The position numbers and the translations under genes are program-made. The notes below the pieces were generated by a model. That model was not told where the DNA came from. It searched no databases and saw only the letters and a program-made list of their open reading frames with translations. 5,913 nt of DNA from the NCBI GenBank assembly GCA_024640445.1, contig JAHEEZ010000220.1, positions 1-5,913 on the forward strand, read 5' to 3'. The stretch is from Acidobacteriota bacterium. GTDB taxonomy: Bacteria; Acidobacteriota; Blastocatellia; Pyrinomonadales; Pyrinomonadaceae. Of this stretch, positions 1 to 5,348 are shown one piece after another. The first letter of the stretch is position 1, and each line of letters starts with the position of its first letter.

Positions 1-41
1 TAACTATTCACTATTCACTATTCACGATTCACGATCTACCG

Positions 42-70
42 GCACGCTCCCTCACGGTCGCGTTTCTGCC
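42..70. repeat. GC-rich interspersed module, copy 1
   Basis: This 29-bp block begins GCACGCTCCCTCACGGTCGC and sits between the first and second heptamer tracts. It matches copy 2 (128-156) at 28 of 29 positions; the single difference is T at 67 against C at 153. It does not follow the 7-bp periodicity around it, so it is a separate repeat element embedded in the array. I see no inverted-repeat ends or target duplication. Confidence 0.85.
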
Positions 71-127
71 TTCTCCATTCACTATTCACTATTCACTATT
101 CACGATTCACCATTCACGATCCCCCGC

Positions 128-156
128 GCACGCTCCCTCACGGTCGCGTTTCCGCC
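128..156. repeat. GC-rich interspersed module, copy 2
   Basis: Second copy of the module seen at 42-70, in the same orientation and 86 bp further on, again flanked on both sides by heptamer units. The arrangement (heptamers, module, heptamers, module, heptamers) suggests duplication of a composite unit of about 86 bp by recombination or slippage. That history is inferred. Confidence 0.85.
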
Positions 157-247
157 ATTCACGATTCACCATTCACTATTCACCATTCTCCATTCACGAT
201 TCACGATCCACGATCCCGCGATCCACGATCCCGCGGTCCGCGATCCA

Positions 248-496
248 AGAGGTGCCCGCAAAGCCGCAAAGGAAGAGGGGTCAGCAATCAGAGATGACAG
301 GTGGGGACAGGTACGGCCGCCTTCGTCATGTATCCGGTCCGAAAGGCCCTTGTAATTCCCATCTATTTGCTGAAAAATACACGCATTTCCGCCTTTAGTA
401 GTTCCAAACGAATTGCCGGGGCCGCAGTTCGTCCTTTGCCCCGGGTTTTCTACGTGCTTGTTCCCTGCTAACATCGTTCTTCGGCAGCGCACGGTA
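248..496. other. intergenic region with two minor direct repeats
   Basis: No convincing gene, RNA or riboswitch is visible here. It holds an exact tandem pair of CCGCAAAG at 256-271 and a direct repeat GACAGGT at 296-302 and 306-312. The DNA after about 310 should carry the promoter and leader of the secreted-protein gene that starts at 497. Only poor sigma-70 matches occur, for example TTGTAA about 17 bp upstream of AAAAAT around 350-378, so no promoter is called. No Shine-Dalgarno-like purine run precedes 497. Confidence 0.6.
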
Positions 497-2077
497 ATGT
501 ATATGAAGAAATCATCCCAGAATTACAATTCGAAGCGGATCTCCACGTTGATCTTTTCCGTTTCTGTCATATCCGTGGCAGTGACGGTAGCTGCTTTTTC
601 GATACTCAACACTGGTCGTGTATCGGCGCAGACGATCTTTCCGGGCATCGGGGCGACTTCCTTCCCTGGGGAAAACACCGGACCAATTCCGGACGCAGGA
701 GCCGGCTGCGGGAATCCGGCGGCCACTTCGAGAGACGTAGTTTTCAGCGTCTCGGGGCTTCCCGGACGTTTGTCGACAGTAGAGGTCAAGGCGAACATAT
801 TGCATACATGGATTGGTGACCTAACTGCAACATTGATAGCGCCCGGCGGAGAGCAGCATATCTTGTTTTCCAACACTGGAGGCGTACCTTCATTCATTTG
901 CGGTGACGGTTCTGATCTGATAGGAAACTACACTTTCAAAGATACCGCCTCAGGAACCAACTGGTGGACCGCCGCTTTTGACAACGTAAATTCGATCCCG
1001 ACCGGTGAATACAGAACCACGGAGGCCGGTCCAATGGCTTCTGCGGAAACGTCTCCGGTAACCGAACTCTCGGCCGCTTTTCAGGGAATCAATTCACCAA
1101 ACGGGATCTGGACGCTTCGGGTCAATGACGCGAACGGAGGCGATACCGGATCGGTCGAATCTGCTCAGTTGACTCTGACCACTACGATCCAGCCGAGCTC
1201 CCCAATCCTCGATTTTGACGGCGACTCCAAGACCGACGTTTCGGTATTCAGGCCGAACCCAACTACCTTCGCGGACAATGTAGGACCATCGGGCTCTTCT
1301 TCACAGTGGTGGATATTCAACAGTGCGACCGAGACTCCTCTTGGGATCACATTCGGCTCGAACACCGACGTACCCGTTCCTGCGGACTACACCGGCGACG
1401 GTAAGACAGACGTGGCCTTCTTCAGACCGTCCACTTCCGAATGGTACGTCCTCAGGAGCGAAGATATGACCTTTTTCGCTTTTCCGTTCGGAGCGGCAAA
1501 CGACGTACCTGTTTCAGGCGATTTCGACGGCGACGGAGTTTCTGACCCTGCTGTTTACAGGCCGTCGCAGGGAACCTGGTTCATATTCAGATCCAGTGAT
1601 TCTGGTGTCTCTGCGGTTCCATTCGGTATCGCCGAAGACAAGCCTACGATCGCCGACTTCGACGGTGACGGCAGAGACGACATCGCGGTTTACAGGCCTT
1701 CAGCCCAGCAATGGTGGCAACTGAGAAGCACTCTTGGGGTGATCGGCTACCAGTTCGGGTCGCCCGAGGACAAGACCGTGGTCGGAGATTACACAGGAGA
1801 CGGGCTTGCGGATGTGGCATTCTACAGGCCTTCAACATCGGAATGGTTCGTTATCCGCAGCGAGGATGCGTCATTTTTCGCTTTCCCATGGGGATCGCCG
1901 GGCGACCTGCCTGTTCCGGGAGATTACGACGGGGACTCTGTCGCGGATGCCGCGGTCTGGCGCGCGTCGGACTCTACCTGGTACATCGACGGGTCTACAT
2001 CTGGCTTCGAAGCCGTACTGTTTGGATTGATGACTGACAGGCCGTTGCCGAATTATGTTGTAATGCCGCAGCCGTAG
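497..2077 (+). CDS. secreted P-domain protein with six D-x-D-G-D repeats
   Basis: This encodes a 526-residue exported protein of unknown specific function. Residues 1-44 look like a signal peptide: Lys/Arg-rich start, hydrophobic stretch at about 16-38, and a V-S-A cleavage site before Gln45. Residues about 80-228 match a P/homo B domain, the beta-sandwich that accompanies subtilisin-like proprotein convertases; key segments are H-T-W-I-G-D-L at 103-109 and W-T-L-R-V-N-D...G-D-T-G at 205-218. Cys71 and Cys135 are the only cysteines and could form a disulfide. Residues 239-519 hold six repeats related to FG-GAP/VCBS propeller repeats, with Asp-rich loops likely to bind calcium. No protease catalytic domain is present, so a binding or surface role is inferred. 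ATG 497 is chosen because the frame upstream, back to a TTG at 413, would put 28 unlikely residues before the signal peptide. ATG 503 is equally possible. The gene is monocistronic and convergent with rsmA. Confidence 0.88.
   Translation: MYMKKSSQNYNSKRISTLIFSVSVISVAVTVAAFSILNTGRVSAQTIFPGIGATSFPGENTGPIPDAGAGCGNPAATSRDVVFSVSGLPGRLSTVEVKANILHTWIGDLTATLIAPGGEQHILFSNTGGVPSFICGDGSDLIGNYTFKDTASGTNWWTAAFDNVNSIPTGEYRTTEAGPMASAETSPVTELSAAFQGINSPNGIWTLRVNDANGGDTGSVESAQLTLTTTIQPSSPILDFDGDSKTDVSVFRPNPTTFADNVGPSGSSSQWWIFNSATETPLGITFGSNTDVPVPADYTGDGKTDVAFFRPSTSEWYVLRSEDMTFFAFPFGAANDVPVSGDFDGDGVSDPAVYRPSQGTWFIFRSSDSGVSAVPFGIAEDKPTIADFDGDGRDDIAVYRPSAQQWWQLRSTLGVIGYQFGSPEDKTVVGDYTGDGLADVAFYRPSTSEWFVIRSEDASFFAFPWGSPGDLPVPGDYDGDSVADAAVWRASDSTWYIDGSTSGFEAVLFGLMTDRPLPNYVVMPQP
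1211..2053 (+). repeat. six in-frame D-x-D-G-D repeats, arranged as 3+3
   Basis: Repeats begin at 1211, 1385, 1520, 1655, 1787 and 1922, each about 44-45 codons except the first, which carries an insert of about 14 residues. Each starts with an Asp loop (D-F-D-G-D or D-Y-T-G-D), then a V-[F/Y]-R-P-like strand, an aromatic W-W/W-Y/W-F strand and an F-G turn. Repeat 1 resembles 4 (both have Q-W-W and F-G-S). Repeat 2 resembles 5 very closely, sharing R-P-S-T-S-E-W and R-S-E-D with F-F-A-F-P. Repeat 3 resembles 6 (T-W with F-I or Y-I). Blocks 1211-1654 and 1655-2053 therefore look like one ancestral duplication. Synonymous sites differ widely between repeats 2 and 5, so it is not recent. Confidence 0.85.
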
Positions 2078-2104
2078 AAGGCCTTCAGTTGATTGCGGTA
2101 CTAG

Positions 2105-2134
2105 AAGGGACGGCCAAGGCCGTCCCTTTCCTTT
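2105..2134. terminator. intrinsic terminator between convergent genes
   Basis: A perfect 11-bp inverted repeat (AAGGGACGGCC at 2105-2115, its complement at 2118-2128) has only AA between the arms, so the real loop will be four or more bases. On the + strand it is followed by TTTCCTTT, a moderate T-run, 28 bp after the stop of the secreted-protein gene. On the minus strand it lies 14 bp past the rsmA stop but is followed by a poor T-run, so termination there may be weaker. It is probably shared by both convergent transcripts. Confidence 0.8.
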
Positions 2135-2141
2135 GTAAGGT

Positions 2142-2993
2142 TCAACTCACTTCCCTGGCCAGAGCGCGCCACTGATCGCAACTAAGATCCTCGGCTCGCG
2201 CGTTCGGCTCGATCCCGCATGCGCCGATCAGCGCTTCAGCCCCTCCGGCTGATTCGATCAACCGAGCCGTCCTGCCGGTCGCCGAACGCAAATTATTGCG
2301 GAGTGTTTTTCTCTTTTGCCGAAAACCGGCGCTCGCCAACTCCACGAGAAGTTCGTCAAATCCCGCTGGCTGCGAAGACTTCGGGGTAAGACTTACAACC
2401 GCGCTCTCCACCTTGGGCACGGGACGGAACGCGCCGGCAGGTACGTCGAAGAGGACCTCTGAATCGAAGCCGTGTTCGACAAGGACGGTCAAAAAGCCCC
2501 TATCGCTGGTTCCGGGTTGGGCCGCGAGCCGCAGAGCCACTTCTTTCTGAAGCATCACGACAATTCTTGAAAACAAATGTCTGTGATCGAACAGCTTTCG
2601 AAGGATCGCAGTGGAGATGTAATACGGAAGATTCGCCGCCACTTTAATGCTGCCGGGCACGACCTGGTCTCCGAGCACCTCGGTCGGAAGGATGTCCAGA
2701 AAATCCGCCTCGATTATTTCGACACTTGGAAGGTCTCTGAACTGGTCGCGCAGAACCGATACAAGATCACGGTCTATTTCGACAGCGACCACACGGCCTG
2801 CGCGCTCAGCCAGCAGCCCGGTAAGTGCACCGCGGCCGGGACCTATCTCAAGTACGGTATCTTCGCCTAAGATCCCCAGGGCAGAGACGATCTTTTGTGA
2901 GTATGAAGGGTCAGCCAGGAAATTCTGGCCCAGAGACTTCTTCGCGTACGGCCTTCGGTATTGGCCATCGTGATGATGTTTTTGATTACCCAT
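2142..2993 (-). CDS. rsmA: 16S rRNA (adenine1518-N6/adenine1519-N6)-dimethyltransferase RsmA (KsgA)
   Basis: Uses S-adenosylmethionine to dimethylate two adjacent adenines in the 3'-terminal hairpin of 16S rRNA during late small-subunit assembly in the cytoplasm. At 283 residues it is close to the family norm (E. coli about 273). All family landmarks are present: L-G-Q-N-F-L at 21-26, the SAM-binding E-I-G-P-G-R-G at 49-55, acidic V-E-I-D at 71-74, E-A-D-F-L at 95-99, catalytic N-L-P-Y at 121-124, M-L-Q-K-E-V-A at 147-153, F-R-P-V-P-K-V-E-S at 189-197, and the RNA-binding F-R-Q-K-R-K-T-L-R-N-N-L at 224-235. ATG 2993 leaves a 15-20 residue polar tail with three consecutive His before the conserved part, and no better internal start exists. 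It begins 14 bp after the ribD stop without a Shine-Dalgarno motif, and is likely the last gene of the ftsY-ribD-rsmA transcript. Confidence 0.97.
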   Translation of the reverse strand: MGNQKHHHDGQYRRPYAKKSLGQNFLADPSYSQKIVSALGILGEDTVLEIGPGRGALTGLLAERAGRVVAVEIDRDLVSVLRDQFRDLPSVEIIEADFLDILPTEVLGDQVVPGSIKVAANLPYYISTAILRKLFDHRHLFSRIVVMLQKEVALRLAAQPGTSDRGFLTVLVEHGFDSEVLFDVPAGAFRPVPKVESAVVSLTPKSSQPAGFDELLVELASAGFRQKRKTLRNNLRSATGRTARLIESAGGAEALIGACGIEPNARAEDLSCDQWRALAREVS

Positions 2994-3007
2994 AAAGGGC
3001 GAAGATA

Positions 3008-4117
3008 CTACGTTGCGGGGTATCCGGTGACAAGAATGTCCGGACCGCTTTCAGATACTGAAACGTCTTTGAGTTTCACCGAAGCTGCGATCGACTCGGC
3101 GCCCTTGCCACCGATAGAGCTTCTCGACGAAACGCCGCCGATGACTACAGGCGCGATGAAGAATGTGAACTTGTCGATCAGTCGGGCGTCAAGGAACGAT
3201 CCGGCCACCGCCGCGCCACCCTCGACGAGCACGCTCGTCAACTGCCTTTCCCGAAGAGCATCCAGAACGCTCGCAAGATCTCTGGGTCCGCCCTCAACCC
3301 TTACGACCTCGACACCAACATCTTCAAATAGAGAGATCCTCTTGGCATCGCTGCTCGCTGTGAATATGATCGTTGGCTCCGATCTCCCGGAGGTCACTAT
3401 TTGCGCCCATGGATCTGTTCTAAGACCGGTATCGAGAATAACCCGAACCAAGGGCCTTCCACGTTCATTCCCCGAACGATCGGTCAGCGAAGGATCATCC
3501 GCCATCACCGTCCCGGCTCCGACAAGGATAACGTCGTATTCGTGGCGAAGAGCCCGGCCTGCTGCCCTCGACGTCTCGGAAGTGATCCATTTTGAATCGC
3601 CCGAAGCGGTCGCGATCTTCCCGTCCAGTGAAATCGCGGACTTCAGATGGACGAAGGGCCTTCTATTGCGGTGCCAGCAGAAGAACTTTTCATTCAGCCT
3701 TTCGGCTTCGTCCTGTAGCAGCCCTGTAACGACCTCGATCCCCTCTTCGCGGAGCCTCTCGAATCCCTTTCCGGACACCAGAGGGTTGGGGTCTTCGATC
3801 GGGCATACAACCCGCCTGACACCGGCGTTTATCAGCGCTTCCGTGCAAGGCGGCGTCCTGCCATGGTGCGTATGCGGCTCAAGCGACACGTAGGCGGTGC
3901 CCCCACGGGCGCGTTCTCCCGCTTGAGCAAGGGCTATGATCTCGGCGTGGGTCACCTCGCTATAAATGTAAGTTCCCTCGCCAACCACCTCTTCCGATTC
4001 GGAAAGGATCACGCAACCGACAAGAGGGCTGGGCGATACCCGACCAACACCCTTCATCGCGAGCGTCAATGCGCGCGCGGTCATTTCCAGATCAGTATTT
4101 GAGATTTCTTGCTTCAA
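3008..4117 (-). CDS. ribD: bifunctional riboflavin biosynthesis protein RibD (deaminase/reductase)
   Basis: Catalyses two successive cytoplasmic riboflavin steps: deamination of the pyrimidine made from GTP by cyclohydrolase II, then NADPH-dependent reduction of the ribosyl group. Numbering from TTG 4117 (369 residues), the N-terminal deaminase has H-A-E at 57-59 (zinc His and catalytic Glu), G-R-T-P-P-C at 86-91 with the second zinc Cys, and D-P-N-P-L-V-S-G-K-G at 109-118. The C-terminal reductase has S-L-D-G-K-I-A at 163-169, S-K-W-I-T at 175-179, G-A-G-T-V-M-A-D-D-P at 200-209 and L-V-E-G-G at 297-301. Two oddities: the first zinc Cys (E-P-C) is His82, and the P-N-P motif reads P-S-P at 29-31. 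The start is uncertain. TTG 4180 would overlap ftsY by 38 bp, and ATG 4084 cuts into helix 1. TTG 4117 keeps a typical short lead and lies 25 bp after the ftsY stop. None has a good ribosome binding site. Confidence 0.93.
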   Translation of the reverse strand: MKQEISNTDLEMTARALTLAMKGVGRVSPSPLVGCVILSESEEVVGEGTYIYSEVTHAEIIALAQAGERARGGTAYVSLEPHTHHGRTPPCTEALINAGVRRVVCPIEDPNPLVSGKGFERLREEGIEVVTGLLQDEAERLNEKFFCWHRNRRPFVHLKSAISLDGKIATASGDSKWITSETSRAAGRALRHEYDVILVGAGTVMADDPSLTDRSGNERGRPLVRVILDTGLRTDPWAQIVTSGRSEPTIIFTASSDAKRISLFEDVGVEVVRVEGGPRDLASVLDALRERQLTSVLVEGGAAVAGSFLDARLIDKFTFFIAPVVIGGVSSRSSIGGKGAESIAASVKLKDVSVSESGPDILVTGYPAT

Positions 4118-4142
4118 AAGAGACCGTGCCGGGGTTCCCGGC

Positions 4143-5177
4143 TCAACTGAATAGTCCGTTGACGTAGTTCTCAGCGTCAAAGACCATTAGATCATCGGCT
4201 TTCTCGCCGATCCCGACGTATCGGATCGGAAGGTCAAGCTCTTTGGAGATCGCCACCGCGATACCGCCTTTGGCCGTACCGTCAAGCTTGGTGAGCGCAA
4301 TTCCTGTGACATCGGCAACCTTCATGAATTGTCTCGCCTGTTCAAGCCCGTTCTGTCCCGTAACAGCGTCAATGACAAGAAGGGTCTCGTGCGGGGCGCC
4401 TTCGACCTCACGGCCGGCAATCCTTTTCATTTTTTCGAGTTCGGCCATCAGGTTGGACTTGTTGTGCAGCCGTCCCGCCGTATCGACGATGAGTACGTCG
4501 GCGCCGCGAGCTGCGGCCGATTTCAAAGCGTCAAATAGTACGGCCGCCGGATCTGTGCCCTGCTTTTGCTGAATGAGGGTAACACCTGCCCTTTCCGACC
4601 ATATCTCAAGCTGCTCAGAAGCCGCCGCCCGGAAAGTGTCAGCGGCACAGATCATCACTTCGTTCCCTTCTGCCTTGATCCGCTGCGCCAGCTTTCCGAT
4701 CGTTGTCGTCTTCCCTACGCCGTTCACCCCGACGACCATCAAAACATAGGGCTTCACATCCGGCGCAACCTGAGTCTCCGCCTGAACACCCTTCGTGCCC
4801 GCGCCTTCAAGTATCTCAAGCAGCCTGCTTCGGATCGCGCCTTTCAGGGCGTCCAGGTCCCGTATCTCCTGTCGGCTGACTCCCTTTCTGACCGACTCTA
4901 TGATCTCGAAAGTGGTTGCGACGCCGATGTCCGTGGAGATCAGCATTTCCTCCAGCTCTTCCAAAAATGCGTCATCGATCTTTTTACGGTTTTCAAAAAC
5001 GGAGTCCAAACGGCTGTTCAGCGAATCCCTGGTTTTCGCGATGGCCTTGTTAAATCGTACTCCGAACTCTTTTTCAACTTCCTCTTCCTGTTTCTTGAGC
5101 TCCTCAATAGACTTGTCGAGCCCGAGTACCGAGGTTGAAAACTTATCTTCGTCTTTCCTTCTTCGCCAGAATGCCAT
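4143..5177 (-). CDS. ftsY: signal recognition particle receptor FtsY
   Basis: SRP-family GTPase that docks ribosome-nascent-chain/SRP complexes at the inner membrane and hands them to the Sec translocon. At 344 residues it is a short form without the long acidic A domain of E. coli FtsY. It opens with M-A-F-W-R-R-R-K, a basic-aromatic segment suited to membrane contact, followed by a charged helix (about 20-50) leading into the N helical bundle. The G domain is complete: P-loop G-V-N-G-V-G-K-T-T at 150-158, D-T-F-R-A-A-A at 180-186, D-T-A-G-R at 232-236, T-K-L-D-G at 296-300, and the C-terminal G-I-G-E-K-A-D-D-L at 322-330. The last pattern and the ending F-D-A-E-N-Y-V-N-G-L-F separate FtsY from Ffh, which would carry an M domain. 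ATG 5177 is the natural start; the upstream GGGGCGGG is at best a poor ribosome site. Likely first gene of a transcript with ribD and rsmA. Confidence 0.97.
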   Translation of the reverse strand: MAFWRRRKDEDKFSTSVLGLDKSIEELKKQEEEVEKEFGVRFNKAIAKTRDSLNSRLDSVFENRKKIDDAFLEELEEMLISTDIGVATTFEIIESVRKGVSRQEIRDLDALKGAIRSRLLEILEGAGTKGVQAETQVAPDVKPYVLMVVGVNGVGKTTTIGKLAQRIKAEGNEVMICAADTFRAAASEQLEIWSERAGVTLIQQKQGTDPAAVLFDALKSAAARGADVLIVDTAGRLHNKSNLMAELEKMKRIAGREVEGAPHETLLVIDAVTGQNGLEQARQFMKVADVTGIALTKLDGTAKGGIAVAISKELDLPIRYVGIGEKADDLMVFDAENYVNGLFS

Positions 5178-5247
5178 AGTAAACCCGCCCCGATTCCCGC
5201 TTCAACGGCCTTAAGGCCCCGCTGGGAACATTCAGGGCAAAGTTTAG

Positions 5248-5276
5248 ATTATAGGCAAGTATGCAGACCCAAACAA
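5248..5276 (-). promoter_or_regulatory. sigma-70-type promoter for ftsY-ribD-rsmA
   Basis: Reading the minus strand, TTGTTT (5276-5271) is followed after exactly 17 bp by a perfect TATAAT (5253-5248). The -35 box matches the consensus at only its first three bases, while the -10 box is complete. It lies between the terminator of the upstream membrane-protein gene and ftsY, the expected place. Transcription would begin near 5241, giving a leader of about 63 nt that contains the perfect palindrome GGCCTTAAGGCC (5207-5218). No operator or riboswitch is recognised. Confidence 0.7.
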
Positions 5277-5289
5277 ACATGCTTTCCCG

Positions 5290-5325
5290 AAAGAAAAACC
5301 CGCCGTCCCATTGAGGAACGGCGGG
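5290..5325 (-). terminator. intrinsic terminator of the membrane-protein gene
   Basis: On the minus strand, CCCGCCGT pairs with ACGGCGGG (5325-5318 with 5306-5299). The stem continues after one mismatch by two more G-C pairs, around a five-base loop (5310-5314). The transcript then reads TTTTTCTTT (5298-5290), a classic U-tract. It begins about 23 bp after the stop codon of the gene at 5349 and separates that gene from ftsY. Confidence 0.92.
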
Positions 5326-5348
5326 AGCATCGGACCGTTGTCTTTGTC

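Larger units (their letters stand above)
1..247. repeat. degenerate heptamer tandem-repeat array
   Basis: Three tracts of 7-bp units lie at 4-38, 75-120 and 155-247. The commonest units are CTATTCA, CGATTCA and CCATTCA, so position 2 varies while ATTCA is kept. Examples are CTATTCA at 4, 11 and 18, then CGATTCA at 25; and CCATTCA at 75, three CTATTCA at 82-102, CGATTCA at 103 and CCATTCA at 110. From about 204 the units drift to CGATCCA and include two 8-bp versions (CGATCCCG at 211 and 226). Read on the other strand the unit is TGAATNG. The array probably continues past the left window edge, since the repeat is already in phase by position 4. It resembles the short tandemly repeated heptamers known in cyanobacterial intergenic DNA and similar sequences in acidobacterial genomes; any function is unknown. 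Open frames through it translate as low-complexity peptide and are not genes. Confidence 0.9.

Noticed and set aside
1..247. Possible CRISPR array
   Set aside because: Units are 7 bp and directly tandem, with no unique spacers of regular length. The 29-bp module occurs only twice, and the DNA between the copies is itself repetitive.
166..492. 108-codon open frame on the minus strand
   Set aside because: Its C-terminal part is a translation of the heptamer array, giving low-complexity peptide. The rest shows no family features and it overlaps the leader of the secreted-protein gene.
512..897. Minus-strand frames opposite the signal peptide and P domain
   Set aside because: They are antisense to a gene with a clear signal peptide and domain structure, and their translations show no family signature.
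2961..3893. 310-codon open frame on the + strand
   Set aside because: It lies wholly antisense to ribD, whose motifs are unambiguous. The translation is Ser/Pro/Arg-rich without domains, typical of a shadow frame in GC-rich DNA.
4566..5138. 190-codon open frame on the + strand
   Set aside because: Antisense to the intact ftsY gene and without recognisable motifs.
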